Below are positions 8,052 to 15,605 of a stretch of DNA of 20,893 nt, piece after piece; the first letter of the stretch is position 1, and each line of letters starts with the position of its first letter. Below the pieces are notes generated by a model. The model saw nothing but the letters and a program-made list of their open reading frames with translations, was not told the origin of the DNA and ran no database searches. The DNA is from a bacterium. Lineage in GTDB: Bacteria; JALSQH01. The stretch lies in contig JALSQH010000011.1 in NCBI GenBank assembly GCA_026985515.1, positions 1-20,893 of the forward strand, given 5' to 3'. The translations under genes and the position numbers were made by a program.

Positions 8052-8691
8052 TCTTCACATACTCCCCGATCTCTTTTAGAAGAGCCGCCGGGGATTTCAC
8101 GGGATAGGCAATTTCTCTTACAACCTCCGCTGCGTCTCTCCCCTTTATCTTCACTCCTGCAACTCTATCAGCAATATCTTCAGGAGAATTGAGAGGATAC
8201 TTAACACCCCTGATCTTCTTCAAAATTGCATAAGCCCATGGTATATCACACAAAGCTGCTGTTTCTTCACTCATTCCCCGGCAGAATTCAAGGAGTGTCT
8301 GGGCGTCGTTACCCTCTTTTACCATCTTATATGCAAGCTTGGCAATACCACCAGCTGTGTGGACCTTGAGTTCCTTTTTCTCCTCTTCTGCCAATTCATC
8401 AAAGTGTTCCACCTTGTAAATAGCCATATTGGGATCAGCCCTGAGGATATTTCTGACTGTGTTTCTCGTGAGCCCCACAATCTGGGCTATTTCATCCTCA
8501 GTTCTCAAATACTCCTCCCTCAGAACAACTGCAAAGGCTGCCCTTGCAAGAGAGGGAAGCCATGTGAGGGTTCTGAATTCAGCAAGTTTTTTCAAACCTC
8601 CAAGAAGATCTATGGATTTGAAAAAAACCCTGTTCACCAGGTGTTCATAATTTTCATCTGCTCCCATCTGTACACCATCAACTATGATCAT
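8038..8691 (-). CDS. Near_KaiC-type regulatory protein (HTH-containing partner of KaiC-like ATPase)
   Basis: The 217-residue protein has a helix-turn-helix-like segment at about 64-84 (TEDEIAQIVGLTRNTVRNIL). It is preceded by a helical region with LARAAFAVVLREEYL and followed by a helical C-terminal half. It lies 15 bases downstream of the KaiC-like gene, with GGAGGGG before its ATG. As I recall, TIGR03879 ('near_KaiC_dom') describes proteins encoded next to KaiC-like ATPases in archaea and thermophilic bacteria, and this protein fits that description by context and by its HTH. It is probably a DNA-binding or signalling partner of the ATPase. Assignment to the exact family is from memory and not tested. 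It is convergent with the recombinase gene, separated only by a hairpin. Confidence 0.7.
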   Translation of the reverse strand: MIIVDGVQMGADENYEHLVNRVFFKSIDLLGGLKKLAEFRTLTWLPSLARAAFAVVLREEYLRTEDEIAQIVGLTRNTVRNILRADPNMAIYKVEHFDELAEEEKKELKVHTAGGIAKLAYKMVKEGNDAQTLLEFCRGMSEETAALCDIPWAYAILKKIRGVKYPLNSPEDIADRVAGVKIKGRDAAEVVREIAYPVKSPAALLKEIGEYVKSQEG

Positions 8692-8706
8692 CTCTTTCCC
8701 CTCCTT

Positions 8707-9624
8707 TTATTTTTTTGAAATTGGTTCACCAATCTTCACCAGACCCGTTTCAGTTATTTCAAGGAATCTTGTTTTTGTGTCATGTCCCGACATCCTGCAA
8801 CCATCTATCCTGAACAATCTAACTATTTCACCCACCTCCTTTCCATATGTCTTTGCCTTGTAAGCAGAATCTATCAGTTCCTTGGCAAGGACCATTGAGC
8901 CATCCACAATGTGACTCACCGCATATCCGCCAGCTGCCTCTGCAGTCAATTCTTCATGACCGCTCCTCTTCTGTGAAATGAAAAGGGCAGTCTGATACCA
9001 CTTTTTCATGAAGTTAAACAACCTTCTGACCACCGCCCTTGCCATCATTTCTTTATTTTCATATAATCCCGTAACTGAATCTATCACCGTGAACTTCACA
9101 TTGTAATTCTTTATTACATAGGCGAGTGTTGAGAGCAGATCGGGTAAATTCTCCCTCAAAACACTATTGGAAGCTGCATCTATGAGAATGATATTATCCT
9201 GAATTTTATCAAAATCTATCCCTAAAGCAGCTGCTCTCAATTTCAGAGAAGCAATCACAAAGTTGGCAGGTGACTCAACTGTTATGAAAGCAACCTTCTT
9301 TCCTTTATTTGCCTGAAATACTGTGAACTGTTCCACCATAAGTGATTTGCCAGTATCAGAGACACCTGTTAAATTGAAAACAGAATAGGCAGGGATGCCT
9401 CCAAGAGGTTTTTTAACCACCTTTTTACCCTTAACTTCAACGGTAAAAAAAAGTTCATCCAGCCCCTCGATACCCGTCTCCACTCCATACACCTCAGGGG
9501 CCTTTTTCAGCGCCTCGCTTCCTATTAGAATACTCTCCTCAATTACTCTGCCCTTCCCCGACAATTCCTTCTTTTCCTCTTCAAAATTGTTCTGATGTTC
9601 CTTTTCAAATTCCTTTTTTTCCAT
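8707..9624 (-). CDS. KaiC-like RecA-superfamily ATPase
   Basis: The 305-residue single-domain ATPase has Walker A GVSDTGKS (87-94), a Glu after beta-2 (VESP, about 117), and Walker B FTVIDS (178-183). A later ISQKRSGHEE is typical of RecA/KaiC folds. The N-terminal 45 residues are a highly charged, probably coiled extension. It resembles single-domain KaiC-like proteins of thermophiles (the thermo_KaiC families) and is neither RadA nor DnaB: there is no zinc finger or primase-type domain. GGAGG precedes the ATG and a candidate promoter lies at 9644-9671. It is cotranscribed with the HTH partner downstream, so the pair may couple ATP-dependent assembly to transcription. No evidence of a circadian role. 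Confidence 0.8.
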   Translation of the reverse strand: MEKKEFEKEHQNNFEEEKKELSGKGRVIEESILIGSEALKKAPEVYGVETGIEGLDELFFTVEVKGKKVVKKPLGGIPAYSVFNLTGVSDTGKSLMVEQFTVFQANKGKKVAFITVESPANFVIASLKLRAAALGIDFDKIQDNIILIDAASNSVLRENLPDLLSTLAYVIKNYNVKFTVIDSVTGLYENKEMMARAVVRRLFNFMKKWYQTALFISQKRSGHEELTAEAAGGYAVSHIVDGSMVLAKELIDSAYKAKTYGKEVGEIVRLFRIDGCRMSGHDTKTRFLEITETGLVKIGEPISKK

Positions 9625-9643
9625 GACTCACCTCCCACTCTAA

Positions 9644-9671
9644 AATATAAACAGAGTACTACGAAAATCAA
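9644..9671 (-). promoter_or_regulatory. Candidate promoter of the KaiC-like operon
   Basis: On the minus strand TTGATT (9671-9666) and TATATT (9649-9644) are 16 bases apart. A transcript would start some 10-15 bases upstream of the GGAGGTGAG ribosome binding site of the ATPase gene. Confidence 0.45.
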
Positions 9672-9740
9672 TGACTTTCCTCTTATTAAATCCTGAGGTA
9701 TAATTCCCCCATCATCCCCATCATGTATTTTTAAGAATCT

Positions 9741-9920
9741 GGGATGTAGAAGAAATTTATTATAAACCCTTCCGCACTTTCATAAAGATGTAACTAAAAA
9801 TTTATAAAACATAATCTTACATCATGTCGTTATCCTGATGGTAACGGAAGTTATGATGCTGATATACAGGTAAAAAAGCCAAACGGTGGACTAAGCAGAT
9901 TTATACTTGAAGATTTAGGC
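9741..9920 (+). repeat. Dispersed multi-hairpin repeat, copy 3 (degenerate)
   Basis: AGAAATTTATTATAAA followed by a decayed hairpin at about 9768-9787 matches the unit linker of copy 1. TAACTAAAAATTTAT at 9791 matches the sequence just after the first hairpin of copies 1 and 2. A hairpin at 9828-9846 (CGTTATC, loop CTGAT, GGTAACG, one T-G pair) and a tail (GATGCTGATATACAGGTAAAA through ACTTGAAGATTT) complete the match. The AT-rich first hairpin is not recognisable. Orientation is the same as in the other copies. Confidence 0.65.
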
Positions 9921-9992
9921 TTATTCTGGTTAAGACCTCGCCTCCACCAAGATATATATGTTAATCAGGACTTCTTCTAAATCAACATACTT
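9921..9992. other. Spacer between repeat copy 3 and the lipoprotein gene
   Basis: About 70 bases after the repeat tail. I see no gene, promoter or clear terminator for the minus-strand lipoprotein that ends at 9993. Confidence 0.4.
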
Positions 9993-11687
9993 CTATCTGT
10001 TGTTTATCACTCCGTCCCCATATCTAGCAAAGAGGTCCCACTCAAAAACTATTTTATATGGATCCGCTGTTTCAACTATACTCTTCGGCAAAATAATCCC
10101 CTCCACAACATAAACAGGAAACTTATACTCATAACCAATAATTATTACTCCATCAGGAGAATCAACATATCCGCTTCTCCAGTAATTCTCACCATTGGAA
10201 GCAAAAACAATATGAAGAATCCCCTGCGAATCAGTGTAAGCCCCTACAGGCTGAAAGAAGAAGAATGCGCTTTGTGAAAGCTGAAAATCAAAGGGTCTAA
10301 GATACAAAACAAGTATTACATCCCTTGAAAAATCAACTCCAAAAGTTGCTGGATTCACGTAAGTATCAAATCCAGGATTCCAATCCATTGGAGACTCTAT
10401 TATCAAGTATGTGGCATGAAAATAACCCCGTAGCAGGTAATGTCTGGTGCCATCTGAAAAAGGCTCTCCAGCAGTAGTATTTCCAAAAATATAGCCTAAG
10501 TCACAGCGAAAGTGAAATCTTGACCCTTTAAAAAGATCACCATATGTACTCCCACAATCCAGGTTATCCCTATTCCACCAGTTAAAACCTTTCTCAACAA
10601 AAAATAAGGTATTGTAAACACCTTCGGTGAGCGAGGTATTATAAATTTCTTTATAATAATTTCCCACCTTTTCAACTCTACCTAGTCTAAATTTAAAAAA
10701 ACGCGGATCTCCCATAAGCACCCTGTCCATTTCCATGGCAATAGTAGCATTGCGAGAATATATTTCTATCATCCTCTCCTCAAGTGGAATAAGAGGGACA
10801 TTTACCACAGATGTACCACCCTTAAGAAATTTTTTCTTTTTAACACTGACACATACAGTGTTACTTGGACCGCTGCTTCCGTAAATATTGATGGCAAGTA
10901 CTCTGTAACAGTAGGAACCCCCTGTAACTGGATCAAAGTAAGATCCAGAAACAGGGATAAAATCTATGACCTCAAAATCTTCATCTTTTTTGCAATTTGA
11001 AATTGTATAATCACATCTCAATATTTCAAGAGTGGTAGCAAAGGGAAATGTTTTAGCCGATTCAGGATAATCAATACTCCCACTGAAATACTCAGGTATG
11101 AATGATGGAGGAGAAATTACCCGTGGGAAGAAGAGGGTAACACCATTTTTGCTTGCTGTTGCAGTGATAGGAGATAGATTCGCTGCAGGTAATTTTCTAT
11201 CAATTAAAAAGGAATCTGGACCATATCCAACGATTCTGAGGAGATTATACATTCTTGTCTCTGATGTAACTCCCTCAGAATTCCATTGAGTAACATACAC
11301 ATAGAAAATATCGGCTCCGTTGGTTAGACAAGCTCTTCCCAGAAAATCCCCACCTTTATTTCTAACATCCCAGCAATTCCCAATGAAACCATGAGCAGGT
11401 GATGCTGAATCTATGAAATAGTTCAGGTTTGATGATACTTTAATACTGCTTCCTACATCACAGTCTGGACAATCTCTACGGTAAATATAGTGCTCTCCAT
11501 TATCTCTTTTCCAGGAAAGAATTACCTGCCAAGGAGAAACAAACTGGAAATTGAAAGTAGAGGAAGTAATTCCCTTTGAATAGGAAGAGATACTCTTTTG
11601 AGCTGGTGGATTACTTCCTGTACAACCAATACACAAAAAAATTTTGATAATAATTAAAAGGGAAAAATACCTTTTATAAAAAGACAT
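9993..11687 (-). CDS. Putative lipoprotein with fibronectin-III-like segments
   Basis: The N terminus MSFYKRYFSLL... ends in LCIGC with C22 as the likely lipid-anchored Cys; the lipobox is imperfect (Cys at -3). Two segments look like fibronectin type III domains: about 45-150 (WQVILSWKRDNGEHYIYRR) and about 170-285, ending SYCYRVLAINIYGSSGPSNTV. The C-terminal half (about 290-564) is rich in aromatic residues and matches nothing I recognise. The ATG lies two bases after the subtilase stop, with GGGGGGA as a ribosome binding site, so it is the second gene of a minus-strand operon with the protease. It could be an envelope-anchored partner or substrate-binding protein for the protease, which is inference from position only. 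Confidence 0.75.
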   Translation of the reverse strand: MSFYKRYFSLLIIIKIFLCIGCTGSNPPAQKSISSYSKGITSSTFNFQFVSPWQVILSWKRDNGEHYIYRRDCPDCDVGSSIKVSSNLNYFIDSASPAHGFIGNCWDVRNKGGDFLGRACLTNGADIFYVYVTQWNSEGVTSETRMYNLLRIVGYGPDSFLIDRKLPAANLSPITATASKNGVTLFFPRVISPPSFIPEYFSGSIDYPESAKTFPFATTLEILRCDYTISNCKKDEDFEVIDFIPVSGSYFDPVTGGSYCYRVLAINIYGSSGPSNTVCVSVKKKKFLKGGTSVVNVPLIPLEERMIEIYSRNATIAMEMDRVLMGDPRFFKFRLGRVEKVGNYYKEIYNTSLTEGVYNTLFFVEKGFNWWNRDNLDCGSTYGDLFKGSRFHFRCDLGYIFGNTTAGEPFSDGTRHYLLRGYFHATYLIIESPMDWNPGFDTYVNPATFGVDFSRDVILVLYLRPFDFQLSQSAFFFFQPVGAYTDSQGILHIVFASNGENYWRSGYVDSPDGVIIIGYEYKFPVYVVEGIILPKSIVETADPYKIVFEWDLFARYGDGVINNR

Positions 11688-11689
11688 TT

Positions 11690-14344
11690 TTATCCCCCCG
11701 TTACTGTTCCGTTATAATATTGTTGTTTTATTGCTGTTATACAATTTTGACATTCATCAGAATGCATGGCATCTTCCCATCCACTTTCTAAATAAATGTT
11801 AACGCAAACCGAACAGTTTTCATTTTCTTGAAGTTGATTTCTATATTCCGACAAATTAAGCATCTCATTCACACAGGCATGACAGTTTTCAGTATCATAA
11901 TTCTCATTATTAATATCATCTTCGCACAGATCACAAGGGTCGTTCGTCATTGGTGGATCTTTACACTCCCAACACCAGGGACAGAACACCGGGCCCGCAA
12001 TGTAGCAGGGGATCCCGCATATTATTGGAAAATAATGAAAGTGCCAACTCAAAGAATATAATTCCACTCTAAAAGCCCTGTCAGGTGGATCTAATAAAAA
12101 AGGAAATACTACAGGATCATCAGGAGGTAAATTCCCATGTTCGTTCGTCCAAATTCCTATATTAAGAACATCAGTAGATTTCCAGTTAGAATAATGACCT
12201 ATTTGTAATGTAAATTCACGCTTACTGCCAGCAGTCAAAACCATAATATTTTCATTAAGAATAGAAATGTTCCATCCTTTTTGAAGCAAATCAAATCCAT
12301 TAATTGGCCTGACGACAATATATCCAGGCCTTTCAGCATCAGAAGAAGTAATCTCATTATGAAAAGTAAGTGTCAAGTGTTTAGTAACAAATTTCCTTCC
12401 ATATGTACATCCAATTACTATTCTGTTCCGTGTAGCACTTACTTCTATATTAGGAGGAGCTGGAACAACACTACTAGTAAATGCACTAGACCATGCATTA
12501 TAAGCATCAACAATTCCACTTCCCCAGCAGGATGAAGGATCACCATTAAAATAAACCCCAGGGACTTTTCTGGCAGTTTTTTTCAACAACTTTTCTGCTT
12601 CAGCAGGTGTTAAGCCTTTTACCAAACTGAAAAGACCTGCTGCTATTCCTGACACCATAGGGGCAGCACCAGAAGTGCCTGAAAAATTAGCTATGAAAGC
12701 ATCTATAGACATACCATCTTGAATAAGTAAACTTTCAGCTTTTTTCGATAATTGATAACAATCAATTGTTACTTTTTCTCCATCAAGAAAATAAGAACAA
12801 TCAACACCTCTCAACGAAGTATTCACTTTTTTTATACATCCATCAAATTTTTCATCCCAAATGGTCATTCCCGTATCACCTGAACGGGACCATACATTAT
12901 GAAAAACATCTAAAGCCAAAAAGCCTGGATTTTTTACTTGACCCCACCAAGTATAATTATAATTGTTATCTTCACATCCACTTATACCCCACCCTGTTGG
13001 TGCAGCAATGTCAATTTGGATCCCAGAACTTGAATAAAGGTAAATTCTTCCATCAGGCCTAGCAGCAGCAACAACAACATTACCTGTTACATCATACCAA
13101 TACTTTTGCGGGATCGCTACTGAATCATCTCCTCCATTAAGACAGTCTGTATTATAGTTATCAGGACTATAAGACCCTCCTTCATTGCCAGCCGCCCATA
13201 CAATTAGTGCTTTCGTCCCTATTTGGGCTAAATCACCTTTTCTATCAAACCATAATTGTTCTGGTATTCCTCCATCACCTAAAAGTCCCCATGAATTATT
13301 GATAACTTTCGCTCCCTTTGAGACTGCCCAAGCAAATGTATCAATAATAGTGTCTATTGATTGAATATTATGTAACTTTATAGGTATTATCTTCACATTA
13401 TCCCATAATATCCCAGCTAACCCCTTTCCTCCATCCTCAGTAGGACCTTTTGCACCAATTATACCAGCCACTGCTGTGCCATGAAAATTGTCGTAAGGGG
13501 GCCAATCAATATTTGTATTTGAAGGTTCTTCAGAATAATTCGGATCTGGACACCCACATGTTACTGCTAATGTCCAAAATTCATGATCATAGGAATTAAT
13601 GCAATTACTTCTATCTACTTCAAATACACCACAACCATCAATTAATTTTCCACTTAGTTCAGGATTTGTTCCATCCACTCCCGAATCTACCACTGCAACA
13701 GTCACAGGCAAAATGGAATGATATATATTACTTCCAGTATATAGAAACTTCCAACCTGCCAGCACTCTGGTTTCGCCAGGATAGAGGTCAATGTCATTCT
13801 TAAGATACCACTGTTCAGTAAGAAGTTTCGTTGTCCTATGGTAAGTATTTAAAAAAGTAGATATTTTACCTCCAGCATATCCGTAGGAATTAAACCAAAC
13901 ACTAAAAGATGGTCTTAAACTGATAATTCCTGGCACACCACTTAAGACCTTAATCAGCGTTACAATATATTGCATAGTCAAAAAACCTTCTAATTTTTCA
14001 GGTGACAAATACAATTCTTTATAATCTGTGGAATTGAAATACTTAATCACTTCAAGGACAAATCCAAATTTTCGGGCAATCAAAGAGATATAATTAAAAT
14101 TCTCCTCAAAATCCCTTACATTAATTTTTACAAAAATCAGGGGCCAAATAGAAGAACTTGGAAAAGAAGTATTGTCAATTAATGGTGTTATCCAAACAGC
14201 ATTTAATTGACTTAAGATTCTATAAATATACATTAAATCAGTAGTAACGTTGTTATCCACTTTATGGTATCGGTACAGAATGTATTCCCCATAAACAAAC
14301 TTATAGGGTAATGAAAAATCACGCTTATAACCTTCCTGCACCAA
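11690..14344 (-). CDS. Secreted subtilisin-like serine protease (S8), catalytic and C-terminal part of a frameshifted gene
   Basis: In this frame the S8 triad is intact: D220 (VAVVDSGVDG), H288 (FHGTAVAG) and S558 (FSGTSGAAPM), with N387 in AAGNEGG as the oxyanion residue. About 200 residues before the domain form a prodomain-like region. After the protease comes a beta-rich segment (about 625-775) and a Cys-rich tail (about 780-875) with repeated C-x-x-C pairs (CPWC, CDLC, CHAC, CSVC, CQNC). The frame opens only at a TTG directly after a TGA and a T8 run, with no ribosome binding site. The real N terminus is therefore encoded in the overlapping frame upstream, and one added T at 14343-14350 would join the two. 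The protein is predicted extracellular once joined to its signal peptide. The lipoprotein gene follows after two bases. Confidence 0.85.
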   Translation of the reverse strand: MVQEGYKRDFSLPYKFVYGEYILYRYHKVDNNVTTDLMYIYRILSQLNAVWITPLIDNTSFPSSSIWPLIFVKINVRDFEENFNYISLIARKFGFVLEVIKYFNSTDYKELYLSPEKLEGFLTMQYIVTLIKVLSGVPGIISLRPSFSVWFNSYGYAGGKISTFLNTYHRTTKLLTEQWYLKNDIDLYPGETRVLAGWKFLYTGSNIYHSILPVTVAVVDSGVDGTNPELSGKLIDGCGVFEVDRSNCINSYDHEFWTLAVTCGCPDPNYSEEPSNTNIDWPPYDNFHGTAVAGIIGAKGPTEDGGKGLAGILWDNVKIIPIKLHNIQSIDTIIDTFAWAVSKGAKVINNSWGLLGDGGIPEQLWFDRKGDLAQIGTKALIVWAAGNEGGSYSPDNYNTDCLNGGDDSVAIPQKYWYDVTGNVVVAAARPDGRIYLYSSSGIQIDIAAPTGWGISGCEDNNYNYTWWGQVKNPGFLALDVFHNVWSRSGDTGMTIWDEKFDGCIKKVNTSLRGVDCSYFLDGEKVTIDCYQLSKKAESLLIQDGMSIDAFIANFSGTSGAAPMVSGIAAGLFSLVKGLTPAEAEKLLKKTARKVPGVYFNGDPSSCWGSGIVDAYNAWSSAFTSSVVPAPPNIEVSATRNRIVIGCTYGRKFVTKHLTLTFHNEITSSDAERPGYIVVRPINGFDLLQKGWNISILNENIMVLTAGSKREFTLQIGHYSNWKSTDVLNIGIWTNEHGNLPPDDPVVFPFLLDPPDRAFRVELYSLSWHFHYFPIICGIPCYIAGPVFCPWCWECKDPPMTNDPCDLCEDDINNENYDTENCHACVNEMLNLSEYRNQLQENENCSVCVNIYLESGWEDAMHSDECQNCITAIKQQYYNGTVTGG

Positions 14345-15159
14345 AAAAAATCAACGTCATCCGAAGAATAATCTGATGGCATCCAAAATTCCAGGTAGTT
14401 ACCGTTCAAAGTAATAGAAATATCATCCTTTCCAATTCGAAATGTGGTCATCAACTTGTCTGGAAAGGTTCTTACGAAATCGCTTCTATAAATAAAAATA
14501 TTGCTACCAACAATAGAAATTTCATTTCCTATCATTTTACCAACATATTTATTTTTTCCGTGAACTTTTATCTTATTTGACCAAGTATTTATAAATAGAG
14601 TGTTATTTCCATCTATAGCTACTTCATTAGAAACAATCCAACTATCTTCTAGGTTAAGATGATTCATTCCCTTTATAACGACATGATCTCCCACTAAAAT
14701 TACATTTTTTCCATTTACATTCGCATTTTTCAGTATTAAATTTTTTATGTAATACACCCCATCTTGAATATAAATGTTTCCACTCAATATTACTTTGTTG
14801 CCAAAGATATAAGCATTTTCTATATCAGATATATTTTTACTCATATCTCGCGCTATTGGAATAAAATTGTCTACTTGAGGCAAAGGACAGGACTGCGAGT
14901 CATATTTATAAAAATGACCTATCACATTATTAAAGCCCCTTTCAACCAGCCCACCTTCACTGCTCACCACAATACTTCCACTTATGGTATTTCTCCCTTT
15001 TAATTTTACTACATAACGAGCATAAACATCTGCATACCCATTTCCTTCTCCTTCTACATCGTTATTGCCAATTAAATTCAACCTATTACAAGTTAAAATA
15101 CTAAATCCATCATTAACGCTTGATAAAATTTTCTTCGGCAACAAGGAAGAATACACCAT
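14233..15159 (-). CDS. N-terminal solenoid-like domain of the frameshifted subtilase
   Basis: The open frame gives up to 308 residues, but only the part before the T8 run at 14343-14350 (about 272 residues) looks like real protein; the rest is read out of the subtilase frame. The domain has short repeated strands such as LNLIGNND, VKLKGRNTISG, VILSGNIYI, NVNGKNVILVG, VAIDGNNTLF, KVHGKNKYVG and ISIVGSNIFI. This spacing suggests a right-handed beta-helix or solenoid. The ATG at 15159 has no ribosome binding site. In the same frame upstream lies a hydrophobic stretch ending VPVIAES, a signal peptide whose own start is in another frame. I therefore read 15257-11690 as a single protease gene of about 1189 codons once two single bases are restored. 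Confidence 0.65.
   Translation of the reverse strand: MVYSSLLPKKILSSVNDGFSILTCNRLNLIGNNDVEGEGNGYADVYARYVVKLKGRNTISGSIVVSSEGGLVERGFNNVIGHFYKYDSQSCPLPQVDNFIPIARDMSKNISDIENAYIFGNKVILSGNIYIQDGVYYIKNLILKNANVNGKNVILVGDHVVIKGMNHLNLEDSWIVSNEVAIDGNNTLFINTWSNKIKVHGKNKYVGKMIGNEISIVGSNIFIYRSDFVRTFPDKLMTTFRIGKDDISITLNGNYLEFWMPSDYSSDDVDFFWCRKVISVIFHYPISLFMGNTFCTDTIKWITTLLLI
14343..14350 (-). other. T8 run (coding strand) at the frameshift joining the solenoid and protease frames
   Basis: The coding strand reads GAT-TTT-TTT-TGG in the solenoid frame and TTT-TTT-TTG-GTG in the protease frame. A one-base lengthening, a -1 ribosomal shift on T-TTT-TTT, or transcriptional slippage would all join the frames. 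Confidence 0.75.
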
Positions 15160-15257
15160 CGATTCTGCTATTACTGGTACTGTTCCTATGGAGAAAAAAA
15201 TTAAAATTACTAATGAATGAATGAGAAGATAACCCTTTCAAATTTAATACTTTTCAT
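15160..15257 (-). pseudogene. True start and signal peptide of the subtilase, split by a one-base frameshift
   Basis: ATG at 15257 has AGGAGG (15268-15263) five bases upstream. It reads MKSIKFE and then leaves the useful frame at the AAAGGG run (15238-15233), ending at a TAG at 15212-15210. One extra base in that run gives MKSIKFEKGYLLIHS followed by a hydrophobic VILIFFSIG and a Sec cleavage region VPVIAES, continuous with the solenoid frame. Basic, hydrophobic and cleavage regions all appear in the right order, which random sequence would rarely do. Confidence 0.7.
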
Positions 15258-15282
15258 GCCACCCTCCTTTTATCCATTCTCA

Positions 15283-15288
15283 ATTATA
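15283..15288 (-). promoter_or_regulatory. TATAAT -10 box of the subtilase operon
   Basis: A perfect TATAAT on the minus strand lies about 15 bases upstream of the AGGAGG of the 15257 start. The only TTGACA (15316-15311) is 22 bases away, too far for a standard -35, so an activator may be needed. Confidence 0.4.
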
Positions 15289-15290
15289 TC

Positions 15291-15334
15291 TTGACAGAAA
15301 AATTTTTATTTGTCAAACTTTAACACTTGTTAAA
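15291..15334. promoter_or_regulatory. Two adjacent palindromes in the divergent regulatory region
   Basis: TTGACA and TGTCAA form inverted arms at 15291-15296 and 15311-15316 around an A5T5 core. TTTAACA-CT-TGTTAAA is a perfect 16-base palindrome at 15319-15334. Both lie just upstream of the subtilase -10 box, where a regulator could bind. Confidence 0.4.
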
Positions 15335-15397
15335 TCAGATAGTTAGGATATTCAGCTTCAGATTGGACTTTCTTGTTTGTTTATTCATATCATTTTC
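15335..15397. other. Spacer before repeat copy 2
   Basis: An AT-rich stretch between the palindromes and the repeat copy. I see no gene or clear signal. Confidence 0.4.
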
Positions 15398-15564
15398 CCC
15401 CAAAATCTCAATTAAGAGATTTTGGGTGACTAAAAATTTATTATTTTTAAAAAAATACCTTATATTCTGCCGTCACCCTTTAGGTGACGGCCGTGATGTG
15501 CTGATTTACATGGATAAAAAGACAGATGATGGATCAACCAGATTTCTATTTGGGAATTTTGGGT
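15398..15564 (+). repeat. Dispersed multi-hairpin repeat, copy 2 (two hairpins plus conserved tail)
   Basis: The first hairpin (15399-15409 with 15416-15426, loop AATTAA) is identical to copy 1 over its arms and loop. A second hairpin at 15469-15491 (GCCGTCACC, loop CTTTA, GGTGACGGC) corresponds to the second-type hairpins of copy 1. The tail (GATGTGCTGATTTACATGG through GATTTCTATTTGGGAATTTT) matches the other two copies. The right end GGAATTTTGGGT is an imperfect inverted copy of the left end CCCAAAATCTC, so the element has terminal-inverted-repeat-like ends. No clear target-site duplication was seen. Confidence 0.8.
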
Positions 15565-15573
15565 TTCTCCCCC

Positions 15574-15602
15574 TTGACTTTTTGATCCATTTCCATTAAA
15601 GT
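15574..15602 (+). promoter_or_regulatory. Candidate promoter of the GntR operon
   Basis: TTGACT (15574-15579) and TAAAGT (15597-15602) are 17 bases apart. The start point would fall within the palindrome at 15606-15620. TATAAG at 15602-15607 is an alternative -10 box but lacks a well-spaced -35. Confidence 0.4.
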
Positions 15603-15605
15603 ATA

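Noticed and set aside
8719-8732. ATTGGT-TC-ACCAAT palindrome resembling a GntR operator
   Set aside because: It lies inside the 3' coding end of the KaiC-like gene, has a two-base spacer instead of three, and is far from any promoter; chance is likely.
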